64,000 bases of DNA from Silene latifolia (lineage: Eukaryota > Streptophyta > Magnoliopsida > Caryophyllales > Caryophyllaceae): assembly GCF_048544455.1 (NCBI RefSeq), contig NC_133536.1, positions 31,250,152 to 31,314,151 on the forward strand. Direction: 5' to 3'. Positions 52,301 through 61,930 of the stretch are shown here, piece by piece. The notes under the pieces were generated by a model. The model had not been told where the DNA came from. It was given only the letters and a program-made list of their open reading frames with translations, and searched no databases. Both the position numbers and the translations under genes were made by a program. Each line of letters opens with the position of its first letter. Position 1 is the stretch's first letter.

Positions 52301-55300
52301 CTGGTATGCATTTCGTTTCCGGTTTGATAAATGTCTCATATATTGATTCTCAATCAATCTTCTTAAACACTACTCCCTTTGTTCCACTGATTCTTTACAG
52401 TTCATACCTCCGTTACATATTTTGCGATGTGTAAGAATCATGTGAATCATCGGGATGGAATGATCGTAAGTTTACATATAATTGGGTTCATAGTGGTTTG
52501 AACAATGTTCTTGGCTTTGACAATTTTTAGAATTGACATAGCACTTAGTTTAATACTTTATTAATGTATGAAAATTTGACATTCTTGATTGTCTTGGTAA
52601 CTGGAAGTGATGTGAGAGTTCTATATGCTTCTTTCAGGTTGATACTGTGCCAGATCTTATAGAGCACGTACATAGAACAACCGCAAAATCGCTTCTTCAC
52701 ATCATTGGGTAAGACAGGTTGGAAATCTTGGAATAATGATGACTATTGAGCACATAATCCGTGAATCAATGCTGTTATGTTACCTTTTGACCTATTTAAA
52801 TTTACATAAACTTTCAGAAACAGCTCTCATTCTAGTAAAGTTTATAGGGCTGCATATTTGTGGGGTTGTCCAGACCCTTTTACTCTAGTCTTGATGGCAG
52901 TTTGTACGAATTTAATTACGTTGGGGGTAAGATTGAAAAGAAAGGACGATCAGCTGTTTATTCCAAAAGTTGGCACTCGGGTGCAGCCGTGTAGGTTACT
53001 AGGTTATGATACCATAATACAAATTAAATATCTCATCTATATTAATGCAATTATCTGTCATACAAGTATACAACGACAAGGGATAAGAAGTACAATCCAT
53101 CTTCCAAGACTGATATTGTTATTGAAATCTTAATACCTACCATACATCCATTTTCAAACTTCCTAAATTCCTTTCTGCGGTGTCTCATTAAACTTCATAT
53201 ATTGGAATCTTCTCTCTTTTGTCACCATTATGATTTCTAACATATTTCTTCAGCTTGTATTTTCCCACCACATTATCAATTTTTGTTCCAGTGAAGTAAT
53301 AAGTTATGAATTGGATGGAGGAAGTACTGTTTATAAGGCACATCTTAAGGTAGATTAGCTTTACTAGAGTTTTTGCTGATAGAATTCAGTATCAGCCTTG
53401 TTGGAAAGAATTCCTGGCCAAGTTAGATACTTGTTAGGTTTGCATCAGTGAGCCTGGAAATTGGTTCCATCTTAAGTTATATGACCTCCTCCAGAGTCAC
53501 TATTTAATTTGTAACTTTGTTGATATTTGTTGGGGGAAATAAGGGAAGCTGTCTTGGGAATATGCCAATTTTCATTTATTCGGGTCATCCGGTGCATTTT
53601 GGCTGTACAAAAATTCCTGAATTTTTTCAACAGTGTAATGCTCTTGGGGTTCTGTTTGGGGCAGGGTTGTATATTTCGCTTTGCTTTGGGTGAATAATAT
53701 TATTCGAGAAAGCTTTTTGTCCACTTGAGTTTTACTTTCTTATGGATGAAACTTTTCTTAAATCAAAATATAACCACTTTCACCTTTTAGTCAACTTTTT
53801 ATCATAGGAGACTTCAGCTAGTTTTTCTTTTTTTCTTATTTGAATACTTTGTGATGGCTATTGTTGTGCAGCTACATTGACCGTATTGCTAATGCCAAAT
53901 GGGAAGTCAAGGAGCTTGGAATGGAGCATAATGGGTATGTAGAGCTCTCTGTATTTAATACTTGTTGCCGTACGTTTACCATCTGCTATGCTGTTCTATT
54001 CCTTGTCACATGGCCCTTCATAAAAAAAAGCAAAAAAATTGCAATAAATGAACAACTGACAAGGGTACACTATGTCCTTGGGATAGCAGACTAGACAGTC
54101 TGAAATGGAGTTCGTATCTTGCTTTATGGAAATTAGAGCTGGACTTCGGACTGGTTCAGCCCGCGCCGGGTTGATGGACGGGGAGCCCTAGCCCACACTG
54201 CGGGCTGTGGGCGGACTGGGCTAGAAAATGATGGCCCTGAACCGGCCCGTTTGGGTAAAATGGGTAGAAAAGGAGGCAGGCTGGGCGGGCTGCGGGCTTG
54301 GGCAGTGTGGGCGGGGGAAGGAGCCCAGGACCGGCCCGTCTTGGGGAAGCTGGGCTGGAGATTAGAGGGTCCGGTGGGCCGGGCCGGGCCATCCTGCACT
54401 GTTGTCCAGCTCTAGTGGAAAGTTTCTGCATACCCTGCATTGACCTTTCATTAAATAATTATCAACTTATTTATTGTTAAATGGCAAATTTCTTTATGTA
54501 TTTACTTGTACTATTATCTTTTTATCATTTTATTGGGTGCTAACTTCACATAAAAAATTGTTTAAAGTTTCAGAGAATTGCACACAAGATTTCTTGGGAT
54601 GCATTAGTCCATCTTAATATCCCGATTAGCAAAACTTCATTTCCACCTTTTAAATTTTAAAAATAAATGGTTGAACTTTAGCAATTACGGCTGCTGTCAG
54701 GTGCAGTGAATATGATCTCAGTTCTACATCTAAAGTTTAGTCTTGTGCATTCTCTTTGACTTTGTGATTCCTGATCACATTGTCACATAAACATAATCCT
54801 CTGCTCTCTCCGTTGCTTCCACTTTTAACAAAAATCACTTGGCTTTTCTGGTTTTCTGTAGTCTGATTTTGTTTATTCTTGTATATATACCTTATTTAGA
54901 GCCAAAAACTCGTTATTCTTTGGTTCTGAATTATGATGTAATGAAGCAAAATGGCTCACTAAACTGGTTGCGCTTCTTTTTATGTAAAGTATCAGGCACT
55001 CGGTGCAATTTTTATATTGGGTCATCCATAAACAACCTCTGTATTAGTACAAGGGTAAGGTTGCGTATTTTTTTTTTGTTTGGGAAATGTAAGTCAATAT
55101 ATTAATGATTACAATCAACCTAGGAATATGACATTCCTAGTTAGTTACATCATTGATCATTCTCACTAATACTATCTATCCAGCTCATAGCTCTTTGAGA
55201 TTTAACCTTCCTCTTGCAATTTCTAGTTCTCATCCTAACTTCATTTCTAACCTGCCTGCATACAACCTCAGGTTTAGTTAAAAAATTCTACACCTGTTTC

Positions 55301-58300
55301 TACACTGCCGTATTTGATACATAAGGTTAGCTATTCCTGTTGCCAGAATCATTTTCACGATGAGTGAGCTCTCCTTATGCTTTAGCCACCATTGAATGAC
55401 ATCTTTTTCAGGTAAATCAGCACAAAACCAAGCTGCTAATTTTTCTAAGCACCTCCTGCTAAATTCACACTGGAAAAACAAATGGGCATGATTCTCCTCT
55501 TCAGTTCCACACAGATAGCAGCTGTTTGATTGAATAATTTTCATCTTCAATAGCCTTGAGTTAACAATCTGTTCTGTGCTATAAGCCAACTCAGAAAAGA
55601 ATGTTTTGGGACAGTCAACCTGTTCCTAACCCAAGGGTATCAGTGCACCTTATCACCATCATTAACCAGCCAAGAATAACCCAGTTTTATAGAGTATTCT
55701 TTACCAGTTAGCCTCCAACTAGCCTCAAACATGTTACAGTATGTTTAAGTTGATTTTTCACTCAACATATCTTCCTCCATGCCCAACTTGCTCCTTGACC
55801 TGGCTCATAATCTTTCCATGAAGTATCCTTTAAATAGAAATGTATCCATCACACCCAAGGTGGTCAGTTTTCTGTTCAATCCACCATACATGCCAATTGC
55901 TGCTACATTCCACTGACTCAACCTTTTCAATCCCAAACCTCCTTGCTTCCTTGATTTGCAGATACTTTCCAAAGAGACAAGAGCAGGGCCGCGTCTCATC
56001 TCATTGCCATGCCAAAGACAAGATCTACAAATAGCCTCTATTTTATTAAAACAGTCTTGGGAGAATGAAATCTGGAATTCGATTCAACTTCCGGATCCTT
56101 AAATTCAACTTCGGTTTTCAAAATCGTTTTAATCTTTATGCTCGATTTAAATTTTAAGTTTTTATAAATGAAATCCGGAATTCGAGTTTAAAACCTATAA
56201 GTTTACCTTGACTTTGTATTATGTTTCGCTCCTTTTTCGCATTTTGAGGCGTGCGTTCACCCATGGACGGTTCTAAAGGATGATTCATGTCAGCCGACCC
56301 CAAATCATTTTGGGATTAAGGCTCTGATGTTGTTGTTGTTGTTGTTGTAGTCTTGGGAGAATGAAATTCCGTGCCCAATAATTATGCAAAGTGCTCAAAA
56401 CAGATTTTATTAGAACTTTCTGGCTCCTATACTTCTCTGAGCCTCAGGCTTGAGTATGAAAGAGGAAAATCAAACCCTTGAGGCACTGGGGTACTGTTTT
56501 TATTGTGTACACCTTATTTGATTTAAGAAACTGTTCCATTCATAAAAAAGTGCTTAGGTTAATTGCTAAACGAAACTCCCAAATCTCATCCAACTTGTAC
56601 GCTGTAAATTCAAGAATGTGGCAGTGTTCGGTTGAGCCGTACATGGATAAGTTTTTTGCCCTTCTGATGCTAATTCATATTGATGCAGTTATGTTGATCT
56701 CCTTTTGGGTGAGTTCAAGCACTACACAACAAGGCTAGCTCATGCAGGAATACAAAAAGAGGTAATTTATTTGCAAATTTATCCAGTGTCGGTTTACAAA
56801 CTTTTTTAGTAATTGAGTACGACCTTCCAGATTTCCAGATAGTTTAGTCGTCTATTTTGAACCTTATAAGTTGTGATCATATCTTAAAGATAGATTTCAC
56901 GGTAATGAGTTAATGACCACATTGTCCTGTTTGTGTAGTTCACACTGCAAATTTGTGCTAATTGTGGTAGACTGGTAGACTTTCTTAGTGTCTTGTTCCA
57001 TCAATATGTTTAGCTACTTTTGGTATTTAACTGGTGATAGTGTTTGCCATTATGGCCTTGAGCCATCCATTGCTTATCTCAATGTTATTCTGTTCTTTGT
57101 GTACCAGTTTTCATTTCCACTTTTTGCAGGAAAGAAAAAGCAACTGTTTTCTTTCTCTTTGCTCATTTATTGGCTGATTCTCCCTCTGTCCCGGTCATTT
57201 GTTTACCCTTTTTATTCTTTGTGAGAAGTATTTTAATCAAATGTAAACAAATGGTTGGATGGTTGAGACGGATGGAGTATTAATTTAATGTGAGACCAAT
57301 CCAATACAACTATAATCCCTCCCCATAAACTCATTAACCCATTAAAAACTGTAATGAATTAATAACTACTTGTTAATTTGGGATAGCCTCATGATTTTTC
57401 ATGAGACTGTCGACTCTTGTAAGAACAAATATAGGCCAAGCCAGTTTTTATCTGGAATGTGTTGATTTCTGGCAACAAATACTTTGTGCGCACTAAAAAA
57501 GTTGCTTGAAAGGGATTATGATATCTGGCATGCCTTTATTTTGATCTCAGCGACAGATATTTGCGGTTTGCCTTTTATGTTTATATTCTACATATGAGCT
57601 GGGCTAAATCATTCTAGATATGATCTTCGCTTGCTAGCTAAGCGCTAAGCCATCCGGAAAATTCTTGAGAGAGACGATGTGGAGCCATCAATAGGTTACT
57701 CAGTTTGGTTTGCATTCTTTTCACTCCGTTTTTCTCTAGTGAGGTGAAATTTGAAAAGTGGAAGAAAACAGTAAAAGGGAAGGAGTAATATTTAAAGAGG
57801 TTATGTGTACTGGCATGTCTTAGATTGTAAAATTCAAAGAGGTTATGAAACTTGACTTCTATTAACGAAATAATCCTGGGCAACACTACATTTGGGAACA
57901 CCTCCAGTGGCACGTGGCACAATATTACTTTTCATGGGCGTACAGATTGATGGTCACTCTAAGCCGTTTAGGACAGCAGCTGACGCTTGTTTCTGCTTCA
58001 TCAGGTTCAGGATCTTCTTTTGGAATATGGTGTTGAAATTGTGGCTGAAACACTTGTTGAAGGTCTATCACGTATTAAGAGGTGTACTGATGAGGGTCGA
58101 GCTCTGATGTCCTTAGATTTACAGGTTTTCTTCAGATTGTGATTTATAGTCTTGTTACCCTTTTCCCTCTTGCATCTAGCTGTTTATTGACATTGTTCTA
58201 CTTTCTGCTCTCAGGTTTTGATCAATGGACTTCAACACTTTATTCCAAAAGACGTAAAACCTAAATTTCAAATAGTAGAGACATTCATTAAGGTGAGACT

Positions 58301-58928
58301 ATGGTTGAATTTTTTTTATTATCCTCCTCCCTCCCACAACGATTATCTTAGTTGGAAAATTGATTTTAAAGATAACATTATCCCAGTGCTTTAAAAACGC
58401 TTACTTGTTTGGCTGACTGTTTGTGTCCTGAAAGAGTTAGACGTGTGGCTCAAATTGTATTGAGTGACACTCGCTCTACAATATAAGCTACTATATTTCC
58501 ATACCTTGGATATGTATACAGAAAACCAATTTTTTGCTATCGTTTTGTAGAAGCTACTATTTCAGATTACATAATTGCAACTGATTCTTAAATAGAGTTA
58601 TACTCTCCGTATTATGAATTATTGTTTTTAAAACCCTGTTGAGGGGACACTAATTTGACTTTCCTTGTGATAGGCATACTATCTACCAGAAACCGAGTAT
58701 GTCCATTGGGCGCGTGCACACCCGGTAACTAACATTCTCTACCTCGTCAACTATTCTGGTTATGGATATGTGAGTCATTGAAATCGTTATGGATTTGATA
58801 ATGTCGTTTTTTTTATGCAGGAATATAGCAAAAGTCAGATTATTGGGCTGGTAAACCTTGTAGCAACTATGAAAGGTTGGAAGAGGAAAACCAGACTAGA
58901 AACTCTTGAAAAGATAGAATCATCCTGA
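31354..58928 (+). CDS. VPS50: Syndetin / VPS50, EARP tethering complex subunit (25 exons)
   Basis: The product should be the subunit that, with VPS51, VPS52 and VPS53, forms the EARP complex, which tethers endosome-derived vesicles in recycling. Joining 25 GT-AG exons gives 3393 nt in phase, 1130 aa, close to the Arabidopsis homologue. Landmarks: MQPGSLSSP start; MDLSKVGEKILSSVRSARSLG at the end of exon 1; Ala-rich ARAAAAAAVARAL in exon 2; EFDPVMYVLNHIPSEEDELE (about 152-171) opening the conserved N-terminal domain; RLSRHVMEHHEEM and NGRRHLTSSMHEVSRDLI; KAFQVLSEYLQLLDTLSELS; VIDAYALIGDVSGLAEKIQSF. A variable Ser/Asp-rich middle (exons 13-14) carries the acidic stretch DDENEDLLADFIDED. The conserved C-terminal domain covers roughly 880-1125 and ends in YYLPETEYVHWARAHP and ATMKGWKRKTR. 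No lesion was found, so it is probably active. Confidence 0.95.
31693..33093 (+). repeat. Tandem duplication in VPS50 intron 1
   Basis: Two head-to-tail units, about 31693-32377 and 32378-33093, share GTGATC.AATGCAGGTTATT, TCTTAGATTGTGCCCAT, AGAAAAAGGCT.CTAG.AAATG and GAAGACG.T.GGATGAA blocks in the same order. They are diverged and of slightly different length. The second unit carries an extra insert at about 32894-33012 that ends in an A-run. Confidence 0.82.
32894..33012 (+). repeat. Dispersed intronic repeat with A-rich end, copy 1
   Basis: The block contains GTGTCTTTTTGTTGATGGACGCCACC, then ATGATATCTTTTGTACATGGG, and ends in TTATAAAAAAAAAA. Related copies lie at about 34115-34265, 38893-39000 and 42795-42875. 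The A-rich tail and the copy number suggest a SINE or a LINE 3' end. I do not recognise the family. Confidence 0.55.
33561..33830 (+). mobile_element. SINE with Angio-domain-like 3' half and TTG tail (270 bp)
   Basis: The 17-bp direct repeat ATCATTGTCATCGACAT sits on both sides (33544-33560 and 33831-33847), so both borders are clear. The 3' half contains AAACAGCCTCTTTGTGTTGC and AAGGGTAAGGCTGCGTACAT, the conserved block shared by many angiosperm SINEs (Angio-domain). The element ends in GTTGTTGTTGT. Short non-A tails like this point to mobilisation by an RTE-type LINE. It lies in VPS50 intron 1. The perfect target duplication suggests a fairly recent insertion. Confidence 0.85.
34115..34265 (+). 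repeat. Dispersed intronic repeat, copy 2
   Basis: It has the same GGGTGTCTTTTTGTATATGG, GATATCTTTTGTACATGCG and CACCCCCATTGGCGTCTCTTG blocks as the other intronic copies, and ends in TTATATAAGAAAAG. It lies near the end of VPS50 intron 1. Confidence 0.5.
38089..38229 (+). mobile_element. 5'-truncated copy of the Angio-domain-like SINE
   Basis: The segment CAGTTCTCGACG...GTAATTTTCATCTT through AAGGGTAAGGCTGCGTACAT to GGGTAATGTTGTTGTTG matches 33693-33830 closely. The 5' third is missing. TGAAGC occurs at both borders and may be a short target duplication. It lies in VPS50 intron 6. Confidence 0.8.
38893..39000 (+). repeat. Dispersed intronic repeat, copy 3
   Basis: It contains GAGTGTCTTTTTTGTATATG, GTCTTTTTGTTGATGAGCGTC and ATGATATCCTTTTGTACATG, as in the other copies. 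It lies in VPS50 intron 6. Confidence 0.5.
40141..42991 (+). other. VPS50 intron 8
   Basis: This intron is 2851 bp. A dispersed repeat relic with an A-run lies at about 42795-42875. The rest shows no feature I can name. Minus-strand frames here (40904-41128, 42025-42264) have no domain. Confidence 0.6.
47355..47541. mobile_element. Mutator-type MITE, 187 bp, in VPS50 intron 13
   Basis: The exact 9-bp direct repeat TTAATACGG flanks it (47346-47354 and 47542-47550); nine bases is the Mutator-superfamily size. The ends are imperfect inverted repeats: CAAAGCGTCTTGCTTGTGAC at the left, and CACAAAATCTCATTTGTGAC on the opposite strand at the right. Both continue into CGG...CCGTCACAAG...TTGTGAC, so each end is itself a small hairpin. 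There is no coding capacity. A second family member lies at 62004-62200. Confidence 0.85.
48169..48267 (-). mobile_element. Short RTE LINE 3'-end fragment in VPS50 intron 13
   Basis: The plus strand starts CAACAACAACAACTACAATA and contains AAAATGATTTGGGGTCGGCG and GACATGAATCATCCTTTAGA. On the minus strand this is the tail of the RTE element at 50757-51570. ACCTGAACTC(C/G)TTA, 14 bp with one mismatch, flanks it (48155-48168, 48268-48281), so it is an extremely 5'-truncated insertion. Confidence 0.8.
50757..51570 (-). mobile_element. 5'-truncated RTE-clade LINE in VPS50 intron 17
   Basis: On the minus strand the frame 51528-51163 encodes the C-terminal end of an RTE-type polyprotein, with MLRWMCGHTRKYRLRNEVI, ENRLRWFGHVRRRP and GRGRPRQTWLRVIEHDMK. 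A 400-bp 3' UTR follows, ending CAGCCGACCCCAAATCATTT and a GTTGTTG tail at 50757-50772. The catalytic part is missing. The right border is uncertain, because T-rich low-complexity DNA follows at 51580-51615. Confidence 0.85.
54134..54414. mobile_element. GC-rich hAT-type MITE, 281 bp, in VPS50 intron 20
   Basis: The ends are a perfect 11-bp inverted repeat, TAGAGCTGGAC and GTCCAGCTCTA. They are flanked by ATGGAAAT and GTGGAAAG, an 8-bp duplication with two mismatches, which is the hAT size. The interior is a run of GGGCCGG/CCGGCCC words and far richer in GC than the host intron. Pro/Ala-rich frames in it (54133-54480) are composition artefacts. Confidence 0.82.
54890..55064 (+). mobile_element. 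SINE, 5' part, interrupted by a LINE
   Basis: It matches 33575-33765 of the intron 1 SINE: CTTTGGTT, CAAAATGGCTCACTAAA, GGGTCATCC.TAAACAACCTCT and ACAAGGGTAAGGTTGCGTA. It stops there and a T-run begins. The SINE-like GAGGCACTGGGG resumes near 56480, so a LINE inserted within this copy. Confidence 0.75.
55061..56470 (-). mobile_element. L1-type LINE fragment nested in the SINE
   Basis: The left edge is a T-run at 55066-55075, which is the poly(A) tail read from the minus strand. The frame 55589-55278 on the minus strand encodes the plant LINE zinc-binding domain with SCYLCGTEEENHAHLFFQCE. The frame 55999-55805 carries KQGGLGLKRLSQWN, the segment upstream of it in such elements. The fragment lacks the reverse transcriptase core. 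A 3'-end RTE piece (56072-56348) sits inside it. I found no target duplication for the L1 itself, and some SINE sequence seems to have been lost at the insertion. Confidence 0.8.
56072..56348 (+). mobile_element. RTE LINE 3'-UTR insertion with 19-bp target duplication
   Basis: AGTCTTGGGAGAATGAAAT is repeated exactly at 56053-56071 and 56349-56367. The insert matches the 3' UTR of the RTE at 50757-51162 read on its own strand: TTTTCAAAATCGTTTTAATC, CGATTTAAATTTTAAG, TAAGTTTACCTTGACTTT and CAGCCGACCCCAAATCATTT. It ends in (GTT)n. It is a heavily 5'-truncated insertion inside the L1 fragment, and the perfect repeat suggests it is the youngest of the three nested elements. Confidence 0.9.
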
Positions 58929-59899
58929 TATGTTTATAATATCGGATAGTCACAGAAAGTAGTAATCTTCTGTAATTTAAGTTGGTCTTGTATGTAAATT
59001 GGATAGAATCTCAGTTTCATTTTTTTTTTTTTTTTTGTGTAGTTTAAAGGTTGTATATCCTGTAATTTTCTGCATTTTGTAATATTGACCGCGGAATGAG
59101 TCCCGTTTTGTTTTGGGAAAGAGGGTGTGTATGAGGCACTAAAACCGATTGAGAAACTCGGGTGTAACTTTGAATCAAAATTAATGAATAAATACATTAT
59201 TAATTATTTTACCACGTGTCGCATGTCCGATGATTCATTTGTGCTTCTTTTGCGCTTCTGGTCGGAAATTTTTCTGTCAGCATCCACACCCGTTACCGGA
59301 GAGTGGCAAAAATTATTCCAGAAGTTTTGAGTTCAAAATTATTTTTTTCCCACCAAATCCTTGTTTCAGACGGCTAATTTCGTTTGGCCGTCGGAAACAA
59401 ATTAGATAGGATTTTGTGATTATTTTATGGTCAAATGTAATCATAATGGTCCAGTTAGTGTTATAACTTATCGTAATTTGTTTTTCAAAATAATTACATT
59501 TGGTTGTAAAATGATCTCAAAACCGTTTTTTTTTACTGAGCAAAATAGTCCGTCTGAATGGATACCTAACTCATTTTTTTTGGATTCACACTACATGTCA
59601 AGTTGAATCTACTACATTGCACTGGAAATCCAATGAGATTAAACATTCTCATATTTTGTCCGTGAAAAAACAGCTTTTAACTAATCCTAGTCACCCACCT
59701 CAAACCCTATGTCATTTACATTTACCCCACGTAGCAACACATTCTGCCACGTTTTTACTATGTGTCCTCCTCTAAATCACCCTTGGTTTTCTACATATTT
59801 TCCCTCACCAAATCCTCACTTTTTCACCGCATTCCCTTACATACTCAACAACATTTTACAGCTTCAAAGATCAAACAAAGAAATACAACCAAAAAAACA
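58929..59899. other. VPS50 3' UTR and H2B-variant upstream region
   Basis: VPS50 3' UTR candidates are just after 58928, with a T-rich run at 59018-59036 and GTAATTTTCTGCATTTTGTAA near 59060. The histone promoter should lie in the last few hundred bases. Two ACGT cores (CCCCACGTAGC at about 59727 and GCCACGTTTT at about 59748) sit in the region. I cannot fix a TATA box or cap site. Confidence 0.4.
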
Positions 59900-60646
59900 A
59901 TGGCACCAAAAAGAGGTAGAAAGAAAGTAGGTCAAGTAGTGAAAACCACAAAAGTTGTTTCAGAAACTGTTGAAGTTTCCATTCTTGGTACTCAATCTCA
60001 AGATGATGAAGCCCAACTTGCCCAATCACCTAATACCAAAGTGATGTCCGAGCGAAGAGAGGAACATTCTACTGTTACGACCAAGTCAATCCCTATTGAA
60101 GTCGAAGACGATGCCCAAAATGAAGAGACCGAAACTGAGACACAGGAGCCAGAGGTCCCTCTAGACGACCCTCATTTCGAGAAACTCCCCACTCCACCAT
60201 TGGATGAAGAAGGTAGACCTACCAAACGCGCCAAGAAGCAAAATGAAGCTAAGAAGAGTGTTCCTGCACCGCCCGAAAAGCGAGAGAAAATAGATAAGAA
60301 CAAAGTGGGTAAGAAGAATAGGAAAAAAGGGAGAAGGATGAAGGAATATGGGGAAGGGAGAGAAGGGTATAAGAGCTATGTGTTTAAGGTGTTGAAACAA
60401 GTGCATCCTGGTATGGGCGTTTCGGGTAAGGCGATGACGGTGATTAATAACTTGATGAGTGATATGTTTGAGAGGTTGGCTAACGAGGCGGGGAAATTAG
60501 GGATGCATGCTAAGAAACAGACGTTAACCGCGAGGGAAATACAAGCGGCGGTTAAGTTGGTGTTACCGGGTGAGCTTGGGAAACATGCAATTGCTGAAGG
60601 GAGTAAAGCTCTTACTAATTACATCAATTATCATAACAACAATTGA
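59900..60646 (+). CDS. H2B.8: Histone H2B variant with long N-terminal tail (H2B.8/H2B.S-like)
   Basis: This is a nuclear core histone variant in one intronless ORF of 248 aa. A canonical plant H2B has about 145. The start is ATG 59900 ([11 protein letters not shown]), after an A/C-rich leader; the open frame upstream to 59762 is not histone-like. Residues 1-150 are charged and of low complexity: an acidic middle (about 65-105, with [13 protein letters not shown]) and a basic stretch (108-147, with [18 protein letters not shown]). The histone fold runs about 157-240, with [53 protein letters not shown] and [13 protein letters not shown]. Glu225 and Glu233 of the acidic patch are kept. The C-terminal Lys that is monoubiquitinated in canonical H2B (TKFTSS context) is Asn240. 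Length, tail and this Asn match Arabidopsis H2B.8, a sperm- and seed-associated variant that compacts chromatin. That role is inferred. Confidence 0.9.
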   Translation: MAPKRGRKKVGQVVKTTKVVSETVEVSILGTQSQDDEAQLAQSPNTKVMSERREEHSTVTTKSIPIEVEDDAQNEETETETQEPEVPLDDPHFEKLPTPPLDEEGRPTKRAKKQNEAKKSVPAPPEKREKIDKNKVGKKNRKKGRRMKEYGEGREGYKSYVFKVLKQVHPGMGVSGKAMTVINNLMSDMFERLANEAGKLGMHAKKQTLTAREIQAAVKLVLPGELGKHAIAEGSKALTNYINYHNNN

Positions 60647-61231
60647 ACTAATCATCACTTTGTTTGTTGTTTTGTTGTCGTTAAAATGTCGTTGGAGAAA
60701 ATTTGTAAAAGTGTTTCAAGTTTGTATTAGTCATTAGTGAATGGAAAATAGTGTGTAGTAGTATTAGTTGGGCTTTATATAGTCCTACTTGTAGTAGTGT
60801 TAGTCAGAGTCTAAACTTGTGGCGTGACTCTGCATTTTGGACGGACGGAGGGACGCTTAAATTGGGGATGTAACGATTGAGAATTTCCTATATAAATGTT
60901 GGGTTTAATTTATAATTCCTATACAAATAGTATTTTGAATCTATTTTAGTCTTAAACTTGATTATACAATCATATGTTAAATATTATACATAGTATATAT
61001 ATTTAATATACTGAGAAATATCAGTTAATAGACTATACAATCAATTATACAATGATTGGCAGTGTAGAAGTTTTATGCTTCATCCGTTCCGACTATTTGT
61101 TTACCTATTCTATTTCCGTGTTTTTATCATTTGCTTCTCTTTTTATATTAGGTATGTTTTTTATGGGTGATTTGATCACACACATTTATTATAGTCCATT
61201 TGTCATCAATTATGGTCTATGACAACTAACA
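60647..61231. other. H2B-variant 3' flank
   Basis: AT-rich DNA that should contain the 3' UTR; I see no clear poly(A) signal choice. About 61075-61150 resembles widely dispersed plant repeat sequence. No gene seen. Confidence 0.4.
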
Positions 61232-61242
61232 ACCATGAACCA

Positions 61243-61399
61243 AAGTTGACTGGTGTGAGTGTTAGGGGTTCTCATCTCTTAAACAAGTGGTCAGGGGTTC
61301 GATAACCCATTAAATTGCCTTTAATATCCCGAAGGAGATTGTCCCAGCTGTCGGTAAGGGATACTCCCGGTCAACACCAAAAAAAAAAAAAAACCAACC
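61243..61399 (+). mobile_element. tRNA-derived SINE with poly(A) tail (about 157 bp)
   Basis: The 5' part has a pol III B-box-like GGTTCGATAACCC at about 61296, and an A-box-like TGGTGTGAGTG near 61250. The element ends in an A-run at 61378-61393. ACCATGAACCA flanks it exactly (61232-61242 and 61400-61410). The A tail differs from the TTG-tailed SINEs in the VPS50 introns, so it probably used an L1-type partner. Confidence 0.85.
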
Positions 61400-61410
61400 A
61401 CCATGAACCA

Positions 61411-61930
61411 CCACAAATAATTCTCTCCCCTTTTCAAAATTTTCGAGATTTGTATTAAATAATCTGAGTTATTATATTATAAAATTTCTGAACTCAACCA
61501 CATAAGTATAAAAAAGGTGTTGATAAATACGCGGCATAAATCAACTTAAACTCGGGAATTGTATGCACATGCCAGACATTAGATTAATGTGCCTGGAAAA
61601 CTCTAATTAGGCCTCGTTTTTTTAGAGTTAATTTGTGAAGAGAATCCAAAACTGTCTGAATTGAACTGAAATAAGAGTTAATTTGTGAAGAGAATAGCTG
61701 AATTGAAATGAGCTGAAATTAAGTCCAGAAGAACTGGGTCGTCTCTCTTTATACTTACCTCTATATTTGTGTTAGTAAAATAATGATTTTTTGCCAATAA
61801 TAACATTTACCTGGCAAACTGGTTAACGGATCGAGTTCGAGTCGAGTCTATTAGGGTGGATAAAAAAAGATAAACAAGAAATAACGAAAAGAAGAAATAG
61901 GAAGAATTTTACTTTGATTTTTTTGAGGGT
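61411..61930. other. Intergenic DNA with a short internal duplication
   Basis: AGAGTTAATTTGTGAAGAGAAT occurs at about 61625 and 61675, next to TAGGCCTCGTTTTTTTAG. It may be a remnant of a MITE, but I could not pair its ends. No gene seen. Confidence 0.35.

Larger units (their letters stand above)
31354..58928 (+). other. VPS50: Exon table of VPS50
   Basis: Exons: 31354-31638, 34378-34545, 34938-35012, 35916-35994, 36150-36214, 36444-36533, 39442-39531, 40054-40140, 42992-43075, 44477-44596, 44929-44957, 45044-45182, 46267-46761, 48472-49013, 49849-49912, 50053-50155, 50316-50503, 52178-52303, 52638-52708, 53872-53934, 56689-56761, 58005-58124, 58215-58292, 58674-58724, 58821-58928. Every intron begins GT and ends AG, and every junction keeps the frame. 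The shortest exon is 29 bp (exon 11). The longest introns are 6 (2908 bp), 8 (2851), 20 (2754) and 1 (2739). The split codons I placed are at exons 4/5, 11/12, 14/15, 16/17, 19/20 and 20/21. The least certain boundaries are the exon 14 and exon 7 donors (GTTGTC and GTTGAT), which are weak sites. Confidence 0.9.

Noticed and set aside
54133-54480. Pro/Ala-rich and Gly-rich frames on both strands
   Set aside because: They are translation of a GC-rich hAT-type MITE bounded by inverted repeats inside an intron.
59762-59899. Upstream extension of the H2B-variant frame (46 extra codons)
   Set aside because: The extra residues are not histone-like, and MAPKRGRKK at 59900 matches the usual H2B start; the A/C-rich stretch looks like a leader.
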